The notes under the pieces were generated by a model. The model saw nothing but the letters and a program-made list of their open reading frames with translations. It did no database searches and was not told where the DNA came from. Of a stretch of DNA of 64,000 bases, positions 8,047-16,473 are shown piece by piece (within the stretch, counting starts at the first letter, position 1; every line of letters starts with the position of its first letter). Position numbers and translations under genes: made by a program. The stretch comes from Pantanalinema sp. GBBB05 (GTDB lineage: Bacteria > Cyanobacteriota > Cyanobacteriia > Leptolyngbyales > Leptolyngbyaceae): NCBI GenBank assembly GCA_016743235.1, contig VRZD01000025.1:1-64000 (forward strand). Direction: 5' to 3'.

Positions 8047-8862
8047 ATGCACTCGACGATGCTGGCAATTCCCAATGGTCACATTCACATTCTTGAAGCC
8101 GACGCACCCATTGTCTCCGTGGCGTCCGAGCAACTACCGATCGTGTTTGTGCATGGCATGGCATGTTCTGCCAATACCTGGGAAAGCCAACTGACTCATA
8201 CTGCCCAATTCCGCCGAGCGATCGCGATCGATTTACGAGGACATGGTGACTCTACACCACCAGCGGATGATAACTACTCTCCGGCTGCCTGTGCGGCTGA
8301 TCTGTTTGCAGTCTTAGCTGCCCTTGAGTTGGAACAGATTGTCCTAGTCGGACATAGTTTTGGTGCTTGTGTTGCCCTGGCGGCGGCTGCCGCTCAACCG
8401 CAGACGATCGCCCAGTTAGTGTTAGTCGATCCACCTGGAGACTGCACTCAACTACCGCCCGAAGTGTATCAGGAACAACTGGCACCTTACGAACAGGCAC
8501 TGGCAACAGATAATTGGCGATCGGCAATAGAAGCCTCTTTTCGTCAGGCTTTGGCAGGAGGTACACCTGCGACACACGAATATATTCTGGCACGTCTCGC
8601 TGCTACTCCCAAGGCTGCGTTGCTGGGAACCTCTCGCGGTCTGTTTGGCTTTCAAGCCGTAGACGCGATCGATCAGTATCTTTCTGCACCTGGAACACAG
8701 ATTCAGGCGATTTTAGCCCCATCCAATCACCTGCCGTTCAGCCTTCACAACCTACGTCCAGCAATTACTACCATCACACTCCCGGCAACGGGTCACTGGC
8801 TGATGCTGGATGCACCTGAGGCGTTTGCTACAGCCCTGCATACTTGCGTGGGAACCGTCTAA
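8047..8862 (+). CDS. Alpha/beta hydrolase
   Basis: A 271-residue hydrolase with the alpha/beta fold. HGMACSANTW (oxyanion region), IDLRGHGDST and the nucleophile elbow GHSFGACVA with Ser104 are clear; His250 in TGHWLMLDAPE completes the triad, and the acid is probably in the VLVDPPGD segment. The layout resembles lactonase, esterase and MenH-type enzymes, and no substrate can be assigned. No signal peptide is seen, so it should be cytosolic. The gene is convergent with glbN, 43 bp away. Confidence 0.9.
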   Translation: MHSTMLAIPNGHIHILEADAPIVSVASEQLPIVFVHGMACSANTWESQLTHTAQFRRAIAIDLRGHGDSTPPADDNYSPAACAADLFAVLAALELEQIVLVGHSFGACVALAAAAAQPQTIAQLVLVDPPGDCTQLPPEVYQEQLAPYEQALATDNWRSAIEASFRQALAGGTPATHEYILARLAATPKAALLGTSRGLFGFQAVDAIDQYLSAPGTQIQAILAPSNHLPFSLHNLRPAITTITLPATGHWLMLDAPEAFATALHTCVGTV

Positions 8863-8905
8863 TCGCAGGTAGAGTTGCCCAAACACTGGCGAGGAACCCG
8901 CCAAA

Positions 8906-9280
8906 TTATTGATTCAAGACATCCCTTTTATGTTCAGGAGCAGCCGCAACAGCCGCAACTTCTGCAATCAGTTCGTCGGAAATTCCCAATTCTTTCAATG
9001 TTGCCACCAAATTTTCGGCAACTGCATCAAAGTGTTCCCCCCTTAATCCTCTGCCCTCAACCAAATGTTTATGGGCTTCTCGCATCATCTTGCCATCATA
9101 ATGAGGAGCGCCACCAAAGGCATAGGTTAAAAAAGCTTTTTGATGTTCCCGTTGCTTGTGCATGTCTACATTGACAAAAAAATGTTTGATGCGGTCATCC
9201 TGCAAAACTCGCTGATAAAACTTATCTACAGCAATCTCGACCGCCGCCTTTCCACCTAACTTTTCATACAGGGTACTCAT
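8906..9280 (-). CDS. glbN: Group I truncated hemoglobin
   Basis: A 124-residue 2-over-2 globin that closely matches cyanobacterial GlbN in length and sequence. His46 (distal, E10) and His70 (proximal, F8, in MREAHKHLVE) match the bis-histidyl heme ligands known for Synechocystis GlbN. His117 in PEHKRDVLNQ corresponds to the residue that forms the covalent link to the heme vinyl there. The family is thought to handle nitric oxide and reactive nitrogen or oxygen species during nitrate metabolism; no nitrate genes are next to it here. GGAGAG just before the ATG is a good ribosome binding site. Confidence 0.95.
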   Translation of the reverse strand: MSTLYEKLGGKAAVEIAVDKFYQRVLQDDRIKHFFVNVDMHKQREHQKAFLTYAFGGAPHYDGKMMREAHKHLVEGRGLRGEHFDAVAENLVATLKELGISDELIAEVAAVAAAPEHKRDVLNQ

Positions 9281-9759
9281 TTTTTCTCTCCGGTAGTTTT
9301 CTCAGTTAGCCATGCCATACCGCCATGTCAGTATTTTGTCAGGCAATATATTTTCTCTATATAGCTAGAAATAATTTTTATCTGGGAACATAATTACTAC
9401 CGGACTCAGCCAAAGTTGGTGTAACCATACCGCGCGTTGATACCTGACAGTATGACTGTTAGCAGTATACTTACCTGATTTATTTTTTGAGATTGGCATG
9501 GTTATTAGGATTACTAAGATAGTCATAGGTAGTGTCAAGTTTGGTTCTATGTTAATCATAGATAAAGCAGGAGCGCTAATTAATTGTAAAAACATAACTG
9601 TTGACATTAACATTGTCTTAATTAAAAATGCCTTATTTCCAATCACCAAGCTCTAGAAGATATTTTGAAATCATCAAAAAGTTGTCCGATCGGGTGAAGT
9701 AAGCTACAGAACTTGCTTGTTAGGGTAATCCATAGTAGGTGCGATCGGAGTTCAATACT
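9281..9759. other. AT-rich spacer with one doubtful small frame
   Basis: About 480 bases separate glbN from the reductase gene. The stretch is A+T-rich and holds the glbN promoter region. A 94-codon minus-strand frame (9649-9365, GTG start) would encode two short hydrophobic segments (TMLMSTVMFLQLISAPAL and LPMTILVILITMPI) and then a polar end; it has no strong ribosome binding site and I do not trust it as a gene. Confidence 0.5.
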
Positions 9760-10293
9760 GTGGTTGAAATTGTTTATTATGTGGCGATTAGCCTGGATGG
9801 CTATATTGCGACTCTGGATGGTGGGATTGATTGGTTGCCCCCACTTGACTCAGAAAACGAAGATTTTGGTTATGCTGAATTCTATGCCACGATCGACGGT
9901 TTAATCATGGGTCGCCATACTTATGAGAAAGTGTTGGAGTTGGGTGAATGGATGTATGCTGATAAACCTTGTTGGATCTGTTCTCACCAATCAGTAGTGG
10001 TCGAACGATCGGAGGTAATTCTGACCGACAAACAGCCTAAGGAACTTGTGACAGAACTAGAAACCCAACAGCTCAAACGGGTATGGCTAGTTGGTGGTGG
10101 GCAACTGGCATCGTCTTTTAGACGCGAAGGCTTGATTTCAGAATATATTGTTACTGTCATTCCAGTGATTTTGGGTGAAGGCATCCCCTTTCTAATACCA
10201 TCTCCACCTCAGGAGCAACTGCGGCTGATTGACTGTAAACCCTATACTCAAGGCGCAGTATTACTACAATATGTTAGAGATCGTGCAATTTAA
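9760..10293 (+). CDS. Dihydrofolate-reductase-fold protein (RibD C-terminal family)
   Basis: A 177-residue reductase-like protein of the RibD_C / YwjB-YyaP group. VYYVAISLDGYIATLDGGID is the signature start, followed by IDGLIMGRHTYEKVLELG (cofactor loop), KRVWLVGGGQLASSF (glycine-rich NADPH-binding loop) and IVTVIPVILGEGIPFL. I prefer GTG 9760, which has GGAG about 10 nt upstream and begins where homologues begin; GTG 9739 is an in-frame alternative. It lacks the deaminase half of true RibD, so it probably reduces another pteridine- or pyrimidine-like substrate. Confidence 0.85.
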   Translation: MVEIVYYVAISLDGYIATLDGGIDWLPPLDSENEDFGYAEFYATIDGLIMGRHTYEKVLELGEWMYADKPCWICSHQSVVVERSEVILTDKQPKELVTELETQQLKRVWLVGGGQLASSFRREGLISEYIVTVIPVILGEGIPFLIPSPPQEQLRLIDCKPYTQGAVLLQYVRDRAI

Positions 10294-10379
10294 TTCATCC
10301 ACATTTGTCAGTAGCTTTTTTGATTAATTCACATCAAAAAAACAAGTAATTGATCACTATAGTAGGTATTAAACTAACA

Positions 10380-10676
10380 TCAATAAATTAATCCAGATGC
10401 TAATTCACGCGTAATCAAGATTTGAAACTTGCCAGCAGGAATGCTGCTGTTGAGACGGCGCACAAACAAATGATACGTTCCTGTTTGTGAATGAATATCG
10501 CGTTCTAGAGCCACGATCGGCGCATCAGTTTGAGCACTGATTTCCAGATCACTACAGGTATCCAGCAAAACAGCAACAATTTGGGGATCAGGCGAACCAC
10601 CCATTGCTCGTTCTACCAGCGCGATCGCTTGATCATTTAGTCTCTGTTTTAGTTCAGCTGCTTGATGGGGATCCAT
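10380..10676 (-). CDS. Hypothetical protein
   Basis: A 98-residue soluble protein: a helical N-terminus (AAELKQRLNDQAIALVERAM) leading into a strand-rich half (DAPIVALERDIHSQTGTYHL, then FVRRLNSSIPAGKFQILITR). No signal peptide, membrane segment or catalytic motif is visible, and I do not recognise the family. The codon use resembles neighbouring genes. It is convergent with the reductase gene. Confidence 0.65.
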   Translation of the reverse strand: MDPHQAAELKQRLNDQAIALVERAMGGSPDPQIVAVLLDTCSDLEISAQTDAPIVALERDIHSQTGTYHLFVRRLNSSIPAGKFQILITRELASGLIY

Positions 10677-10951
10677 ACCATTGCCACCTCTCTATCAGGT
10701 ACAATTGCTGGCATTTTAAGGGCAAATCTATGTTCTGACAAATCCCTCAAGCTATAGAGTTCATCCAGCTACATCAACCGTAATTTATAGTTGTGTTGCT
10801 ACGATCGAAGTAGTGATGGACATACACTTAATACACCGCAATAGAAGTATCCTCATGCTACGTCGCCCAGTTTTGGGTAGCTATGCCACGTACGCTGAAT
10901 ATCAGTTATAAGTGATTTCATCATAACTGACTAACTAGCTTAGAGAGCAAA

Positions 10952-11830
10952 ATGCAAAGTAACTTAGTCAATATTTCCAATCAGTATGGTCGGGCTTTAG
11001 AGTATGCGATCGTGGCAGAACTGCTCCAACAATTACCAAATCAAGTCCAACTTACTTCCCGAGCAATAAAAGATCAGCAAAGAGACGCCCTGCATTATAT
11101 TAGTTTGCCAATAATCACACAGCAAAATTATAAGAAGTGTGCTGTTCAAGCTCTAAACTGGTTAAAGCAAAATTTTTCGATTGCTAATCATGTGATCATG
11201 GTCGATCGACTACCTGATCATGCTTCTAAGCAGGGTGATGTCACCGATATTAGAATTAGTTTTGCTGCCTCTACGATTAACCTATCTATCAAACATAATC
11301 ATCGAGCGTTAAAACATCAACGTCCTGGATCTACAGCTCAGCACTGTGGCTTTGCTAGAAAAAGTCAAGAGGATATAGAGTTTAGAACAACCTATAAAAA
11401 TATTACTCAAGCTTTTTTATTAGTAGCACAAGGAACATTGAAGTTTTGTGACTTAGGTCAACGCATAGTATTTGATAATTTGTATAGTCCTATTTGCTAT
11501 CTTGTCGCGACTTTTATCAACCAAAACTGTTCCCAGCAATTACATGCCTCACACCTTTTTAGCTTTTTAGTCGGTAAAATTGATTTTCATAAATTGATCT
11601 TCCAGGAGAAGGAGCAGCTTTTGGTTGTGGAAGAATTTAGTCGATTGACTAGTCCAGAGTCTGTAGTCGCTCAAGCGAACCAAAACTACGTTTATCTCAA
11701 TTTTTCCAATGGCTGGGAACTTGCAATGCGCTTGCATACCGCTTCTAGTAGGATTGGAAATAATCCTAGTCTAAAATTTGATACTCAACCGAAGCAAATT
11801 ATTGTACCAAAACAGATTTTTAATGTGTAA
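10952..11830 (+). CDS. HaeIII-family type II restriction endonuclease
   Basis: A 292-residue protein resembling the HaeIII restriction endonuclease family (PF09556), which cuts GGCC. Supporting features are the NQYGRALEYAIVAELL opening, the GDVTDIRISF segment followed by INLSIKHNHRALKHQRPG, which has the acidic-strand-xK arrangement of a PD-(D/E)xK-like active site and the basic loop seen in HaeIII-type enzymes, and the FRTTYKNITQAF helix. The partner methyltransferase lies tail-to-tail, 27 bp away. The gene is visibly richer in A+T than the surroundings, suggesting transfer. No control-protein gene is seen. The cut site is inferred from the partner. Confidence 0.8.
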   Translation: MQSNLVNISNQYGRALEYAIVAELLQQLPNQVQLTSRAIKDQQRDALHYISLPIITQQNYKKCAVQALNWLKQNFSIANHVIMVDRLPDHASKQGDVTDIRISFAASTINLSIKHNHRALKHQRPGSTAQHCGFARKSQEDIEFRTTYKNITQAFLLVAQGTLKFCDLGQRIVFDNLYSPICYLVATFINQNCSQQLHASHLFSFLVGKIDFHKLIFQEKEQLLVVEEFSRLTSPESVVAQANQNYVYLNFSNGWELAMRLHTASSRIGNNPSLKFDTQPKQIIVPKQIFNV

Positions 11831-11857
11831 CTAGAAGTAGCATTTCTGCCACATATT

Positions 11858-12934
11858 TTAGGGGAGATTGAGAGATAGCTGATTTGAACACCTTGTTACA
11901 AACTGATTTTCCTCAACATTATTTACCCTATGGCTAGTTTGAATAAATAAATCACCATATATAGTTTCACCTAAGATCTGCCCGAAGTTTACAGGAACAG
12001 CATTGCCAATCATTTTGTAGGCAGCGGCTAGATTTTCATAATCAAAAATAAAGTCATCTGGAAATGTTTGAATTCTGGCACATTCACGGATAGATAAACG
12101 TCGATACGGATAAGGAGAATCAGGATCAAATATCCATTGATCCTTACCGACGTGAATCATAGGATTCGCTTGGGGATGAATGGGCGCATGGCGACCTCCG
12201 GCTTGAATTGTAAACGAGGGTTCATGCCAAGAGCGCACCCGATTCCGGGACATATACATGGAAGAAAATCCACCTGTCATATATTCATGGTTCGCGATCG
12301 CGCAATTAGCTCCATTTGTTTTAGTTTTAGCGATCGCGGGTAACGCCAAATCTTGGATATCCCAAATTGCATCTTTGAGGGTTAACGGTGGCAGATTTGC
12401 CGGTAAGGCATGAAATGAAAATCGCTTGCCTAAGTTAATGTGATAACCAATAAAAATCACGCGTTTGCGATCTTGCGGCACGTTATAGTGCATCGCGTTG
12501 AGTAGCTTGAAAGAAACGGTATAACCCACTTCTTCAAAGGCAGCGACAATATCTCCGACCACTTTCTGGTGCTTTTTGTGCAGCATTCCAGACACATTTT
12601 CAGCCAGGAAAAATAAAGGCTGTTTGTCTTTTAAGATCCGCACATACTCTAGAAACAGTTTGCCACGATCGTCCTCAATCCCGCGTTGAATTCCCGCTTC
12701 GCTCCAACTTTGACAGGGTGGACCACCAATAATGCCAACACAGTCGGGAATTTCGTCAGATGCGATCGTTCTAATATCTCGTCGATCAAGCACCGTATGC
12801 GGGTGATTACGCTCATAGGTTCGCCAAATATCTTTGTCATACTCGTTTGCCCAAATCACGTTAAAGCCTGCTTGTTGGAAGCCTAAATCCAGACCTCCAC
12901 ACCCCGCAAATAACGCTACGACCTGTTTCGACAT
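11858..12934 (-). CDS. DNA (cytosine-5) methyltransferase, HaeIII-type
   Basis: A 358-residue C5-cytosine methyltransferase with all main motifs: I ALFAGCGGLDLGFQQAGF (SAM binding), IV GIIGGPPCQSWSEAG with the catalytic Cys of PCQ, VI FFLAENVSGM, VIII QDRKRVIFIGY, IX RECARIQTFPDDFIF and X KMIGNAVPVNF. The target-recognition region (NHEYMTGGFSSMYMSRNRVR, then EPSFTIQAGGRHAPIHPQA) closely follows that of M.HaeIII, so GGCC is the predicted target. Cyanobacteria often keep an orphan GGCC methyltransferase (DmtB in Anabaena); here it has a nuclease beside it and should protect against self-cleavage. Confidence 0.93.
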   Translation of the reverse strand: MSKQVVALFAGCGGLDLGFQQAGFNVIWANEYDKDIWRTYERNHPHTVLDRRDIRTIASDEIPDCVGIIGGPPCQSWSEAGIQRGIEDDRGKLFLEYVRILKDKQPLFFLAENVSGMLHKKHQKVVGDIVAAFEEVGYTVSFKLLNAMHYNVPQDRKRVIFIGYHINLGKRFSFHALPANLPPLTLKDAIWDIQDLALPAIAKTKTNGANCAIANHEYMTGGFSSMYMSRNRVRSWHEPSFTIQAGGRHAPIHPQANPMIHVGKDQWIFDPDSPYPYRRLSIRECARIQTFPDDFIFDYENLAAAYKMIGNAVPVNFGQILGETIYGDLFIQTSHRVNNVEENQFVTRCSNQLSLNLP

Positions 12935-13044
12935 AGACTTTCGCTAACCAAGTATGACGACGGAATTAAGGCTTTCACTATACCTTAACTCCATGACTTA
13001 CCCGATACTAATGCGATTTCCCCTGCTTACGTTCAGCCAGCGGG

Positions 13045-14409
13045 CTATTTGATCCAGACGGTTTTGATGTTGACAAACTCGTGAATGCCCTGAATGCTGA
13101 GTTCGCGCCCAAAGCCCGATCGCTTAATTCCACCAAAGGGTAAGCGCGGGTCGGATTTGACCATCCCATTAATAAATACGGCTCCCGCCTCAATGCCATT
13201 AATTAACTGTTCTTGTTCCGCTGGATCGGTTGTCCAGGCACTTGCCCCCAAACCAAAGGGAATGTGATTGGCAAGGTAAATGGCTTCCTCGATATCGGCA
13301 AACCGGAACAGCATGGCAACTGGTCCAAAAAACTCTTCCTGAGCGATCGGCGCACTGGTTGGAATATCCGTCAGGATCGTGGGGGGATAGTAGTTACCTA
13401 CTCCATCCAACATTTGACCACCGATCGCCAGTCGCGCCCCCTGTTGCACGGCAGCTTCCACCTGCTGATGGATCTCATCCCGAATTTTTGCTGTGGCTAA
13501 AGGTCCAATGTCGGTATCTGGCAGCATCGGATCACCAATTTTCAGGGCTTTATATTTTTCGATCAACCGATGTTCAAATTCATCTGCGATCGCGTTCGCC
13601 ACAATAAACCGTTTTGCCGCAATACAGGACTGCCCATTATTCAGCATCCGTGCCGTCACGGCGGTAGATATGGCAGCATCTACATCCGCACTGGGCATCA
13701 CGACAAATGGATCACTGCCGCCCAACTCCAGCACGACTTTCTTGATTTGTTGTCCGGCGGCAACCGCTAAACTGGCTCCAGCCGGTTCACTGCCCGTTAG
13801 GGTAGCCGCTTTGATGCGATCGTCTGCCATTAACCCAGCAATTTTGTCGGCACCAATCAGTAAGGTTTGAAACACCCCATTGGGAAAGCCAGCCTGCTGA
13901 AAAACTTGCTCGATCGCCAGGGCACATTGCGGCACATTCGAGGCATGTTTGAGTAAGCCAACATTACCTGCCATCAGAGCTGGAGCCGCAAACCGAAACA
14001 CTTGCCAGAATGGAAAATTCCAGGGCATGACCGCCAGCACCGCTCCTAAAGGTTGATACCGGACAAAACTCCGGCTGGCATCGCTTTCACCGGGTAGATC
14101 GGCAAGAAACTGAGCGGCATTCTCGGCATAAAAGCGACAAACCCAGGCACATTTTTCCACTTCCCCGATCGCGGATTTCAGGGTTTTACCCATTTCCAGC
14201 GTCATCAGTTTACCCAGGGTCTCCTTCTGATCCTCCAAAACCTGAGCCGCCGCCTTCATCCACTGCGATCGTTGCTCAAAGGAAGTATGGCGATAGTGTT
14301 CAAATGCCTGTTGTGCCAGTGCCAACTTGGTTTCTAGTTCTGCGTCAGTCAACGGTTCAAAGGTTTTGATCGTTTCACCCGTGGCTGGATTAATCGTTGC
14401 GATCGCCAT
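13045..14409 (-). CDS. gabD: NAD(P)-dependent succinate-semialdehyde dehydrogenase
   Basis: A 454-residue aldehyde dehydrogenase. The general base is Glu228 (VVLELGGSDPF) and the nucleophile Cys262 (NNGQSCIAAKRF); MPWNFPFWQVFRFAAPALMA is the cofactor and tunnel region and FGGIKRSGFGRELSIQG the C-terminal signature. The length and the NNGQSCIAAKRF form fit the short GabD / Sad group that oxidises succinate semialdehyde to succinate. In cyanobacteria this enzyme closes the TCA cycle together with 2-oxoglutarate decarboxylase; that gene is not in this window. Monocistronic. Family membership is sure, the exact substrate likely. Confidence 0.9.
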   Translation of the reverse strand: MAIATINPATGETIKTFEPLTDAELETKLALAQQAFEHYRHTSFEQRSQWMKAAAQVLEDQKETLGKLMTLEMGKTLKSAIGEVEKCAWVCRFYAENAAQFLADLPGESDASRSFVRYQPLGAVLAVMPWNFPFWQVFRFAAPALMAGNVGLLKHASNVPQCALAIEQVFQQAGFPNGVFQTLLIGADKIAGLMADDRIKAATLTGSEPAGASLAVAAGQQIKKVVLELGGSDPFVVMPSADVDAAISTAVTARMLNNGQSCIAAKRFIVANAIADEFEHRLIEKYKALKIGDPMLPDTDIGPLATAKIRDEIHQQVEAAVQQGARLAIGGQMLDGVGNYYPPTILTDIPTSAPIAQEEFFGPVAMLFRFADIEEAIYLANHIPFGLGASAWTTDPAEQEQLINGIEAGAVFINGMVKSDPRLPFGGIKRSGFGRELSIQGIHEFVNIKTVWIK

Positions 14410-14686
14410 AGCTACCCTCTCCTACATTCCAGAAGATCACTAACGCCCTCTGCTTGCATTCTAGACACTGAGACTCTGTGCCATGCGAAACGCAAGCATT
14501 TTGTTACTCAGGCTGGCGAAACTATAATTCCTGATTGCAAAAAATTGAGCAAGCTGAGAGCCAGTGTTAGCAGCACTTCGGTCATTAGTTAAAAGACTCT
14601 TTTCCAGAACAGGTCTAATTTCATCCTGACCAGTCGCCCCATGCCGTGAATTGGTTCGACAGTCACGACAGTCTTCTCACACCACC

Positions 14687-16342
14687 ATGAACCTTGCATC
14701 TCGCCTGCGGTTAGCCGCTCTAACCACACTAGGTCTTTGTGTCCAAACGATCGCTAGTCCAGTCCATGCTGCCCAATTTAGTCAGGGAGAAGTCAACCAG
14801 AATCGCCTGATTGCGATCGCCGCGCCGATCGGGAGTGGAGCTTCTCATCAATTGCTGGTGCTGGAGCAGTTAAACAATAGTCGTTCCTGCTGGCAGGAGA
14901 AGGGAGCGAATCCGACTCAAGTTGATCCCCTATTGTTAAACTTTGACTTCACTAATATTTGTAGTCGCAGCACCGATAGTAATGGCTATTCGGTGCGGGT
15001 CGGCAATCAGGATTTAGGCTGGCGTTATAGCCTGCGCATCGTCAAACAGCAGGGCAATATGGTGCTGATGGCAGTCCCCAACACCGATCGCAATCAACCG
15101 CCCCTCGAAATTGGTAAAACCAATGGCATGACGAACGGCTTTGCCAAAATTACGCTGAATCCCGGTTGGCGCTTTACTCGGCGGGTTTACAACGGTCAAA
15201 CGGTCGGTCATGTCTATCTAACCAACGATCAACCTTTGGTAAACCTGAGTGCGATCGCTGCTGCCACTCGTCCGACTTCATCCCTCTCAACCCTACCAAC
15301 CACCAGCCAACCAGTGGCTCAGCCTCTTCAGGGAAGTCAGCCCTCTCGCCCAACTAAGCCAAATCCGGTAGTCTCTAGCCAGTCACCTTCTCTGCCTCCA
15401 TCCCGCCCAACTGCCCAGCCTGTAGTACCTCCCGCTCCCCGTCCGATAGCAGCCCCTGGGCAGAATAGTATTGTGGTTCCGACTATCCCTGCCAGTTCAG
15501 CCGTTCCTGTTGATGCATCGGTTCTGGCTCCCCAGCCTTCTACGCAAACCAGTCAATCGAGCAGTTCCCCGCTGGTTGCCGCACTGCCAACGAATCAGTC
15601 CGGTAGTGCGATCGGCTATTTACCGCCTCTAGATAGTGCGGCTCCTAGCAACTTACCGGCATTAACAGCCGCCGCAACGGTCAGTCAACGTTATTCCCTG
15701 TGGTCAACCTATTACTATGTGCATCGCGCCCAACACACCCCCAACGGACAACCCCTATTGGATATCTCAGGCAACGATTTAGGCGTGAGATTATCCAGCC
15801 GCGATTGGTGTGGAGCTGCCGTCGAAGGTACTGTACAAGTGATCCATAATCAGCAAATCGTTGGTACTTACAACTATGCCGGACGAGGTAGTAGAGAACA
15901 GGTAGATTGTTCTCCTTATTACTCGGGTCTGAAGGATATACGAGCGACCAATCAAGTCCGATTTCGCCCGACCAGTAATCCCTATGGCGATGGAGTCAGT
16001 GGGTTAAGGCTAGTTCCCTATCGCACGATCGCGGTTGACCGTAGCCTGATCCCCATTGGTTCTGTCATCTACATTCCCGCTGCTCGGGGCACGGTAGTCA
16101 CCTTACCATCAGGACAACGTGTGACTCATGATGGTTACTTCTATGCTGCCGATGTCGGTGGGGCAATCAACGGCAACCACATTGATATCTTTTTAGGTGT
16201 TGCCGAGCAAAACCCCTTCCGGTTTGTCACCAGTTCTCCCAAAGGCACCTTTGAGGCGTACTTGGTGAATGATCCACAAATTCAGCAAACGTTAGCAGCA
16301 CTGCACCGCTCGGGTCGATCGGTAGCATTGCAGAGCAAGTAA
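14687..16342 (+). CDS. Secreted DUF3747 - 3D domain protein
   Basis: A 551-residue exported protein. From ATG 14687 it has a signal peptide ending near PVHAAQF, a DUF3747 domain (about residues 30-185; FSQGEVNQNRLIAIAAPIG through GHVYLTNDQP), a Pro/Ser/Gln-rich linker of about 130 residues, and a C-terminal 3D domain (IAVDRSLIPIGSVIYIPAAR, then HDGYFYAADVGGAINGNHID). The 3D fold is the double-psi barrel with three Asp residues found at the end of lytic transglycosylases such as MltA and in Rpf-like proteins, so action on peptidoglycan is likely. An upstream TTG start would only add a poor leader. A strong terminator follows. Confidence 0.85.
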   Translation: MNLASRLRLAALTTLGLCVQTIASPVHAAQFSQGEVNQNRLIAIAAPIGSGASHQLLVLEQLNNSRSCWQEKGANPTQVDPLLLNFDFTNICSRSTDSNGYSVRVGNQDLGWRYSLRIVKQQGNMVLMAVPNTDRNQPPLEIGKTNGMTNGFAKITLNPGWRFTRRVYNGQTVGHVYLTNDQPLVNLSAIAAATRPTSSLSTLPTTSQPVAQPLQGSQPSRPTKPNPVVSSQSPSLPPSRPTAQPVVPPAPRPIAAPGQNSIVVPTIPASSAVPVDASVLAPQPSTQTSQSSSSPLVAALPTNQSGSAIGYLPPLDSAAPSNLPALTAAATVSQRYSLWSTYYYVHRAQHTPNGQPLLDISGNDLGVRLSSRDWCGAAVEGTVQVIHNQQIVGTYNYAGRGSREQVDCSPYYSGLKDIRATNQVRFRPTSNPYGDGVSGLRLVPYRTIAVDRSLIPIGSVIYIPAARGTVVTLPSGQRVTHDGYFYAADVGGAINGNHIDIFLGVAEQNPFRFVTSSPKGTFEAYLVNDPQIQQTLAALHRSGRSVALQSK

Positions 16343-16375
16343 ACCATTGAAAGATCGGCAGTTATGAATGGGAAA

Positions 16376-16428
16376 GGCGGGTCTTGCCTACACTCTGACT
16401 AAACCATCAGAGATCTGACAAAACCCGC
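16376..16428 (+). repeat. Long-loop inverted repeat downstream of the DUF3747 gene
   Basis: The arms GGCGGGTCTTG and CAAAACCCGCC can pair over 11 bp with one G-U pair and a loop of about 30 nt. It precedes the canonical terminator. It may stabilise the 3' end of the transcript or be a remnant of a dispersed palindromic repeat. Confidence 0.5.
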
Positions 16429-16438
16429 CCCGTAGTTG

Positions 16439-16468
16439 ATCTGGGATTAATAACATCCCAGATTTTTT
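16439..16468 (+). terminator. Rho-independent terminator
   Basis: A 9-bp perfect stem (ATCTGGGAT / ATCCCAGAT) with a 7-nt loop is followed by TTTTTT. It ends the plus-strand DUF3747-3D gene and lies just before the stop of the convergent ftsH. Confidence 0.9.
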
Positions 16469-16473
16469 ATGTC

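Noticed and set aside
9365..9649. 94-codon minus-strand frame with two hydrophobic stretches upstream of glbN
   Set aside because: It starts with GTG without a good ribosome binding site, lies in A+T-rich spacer DNA and resembles no family I know; hydrophobic runs are expected by chance in such DNA.
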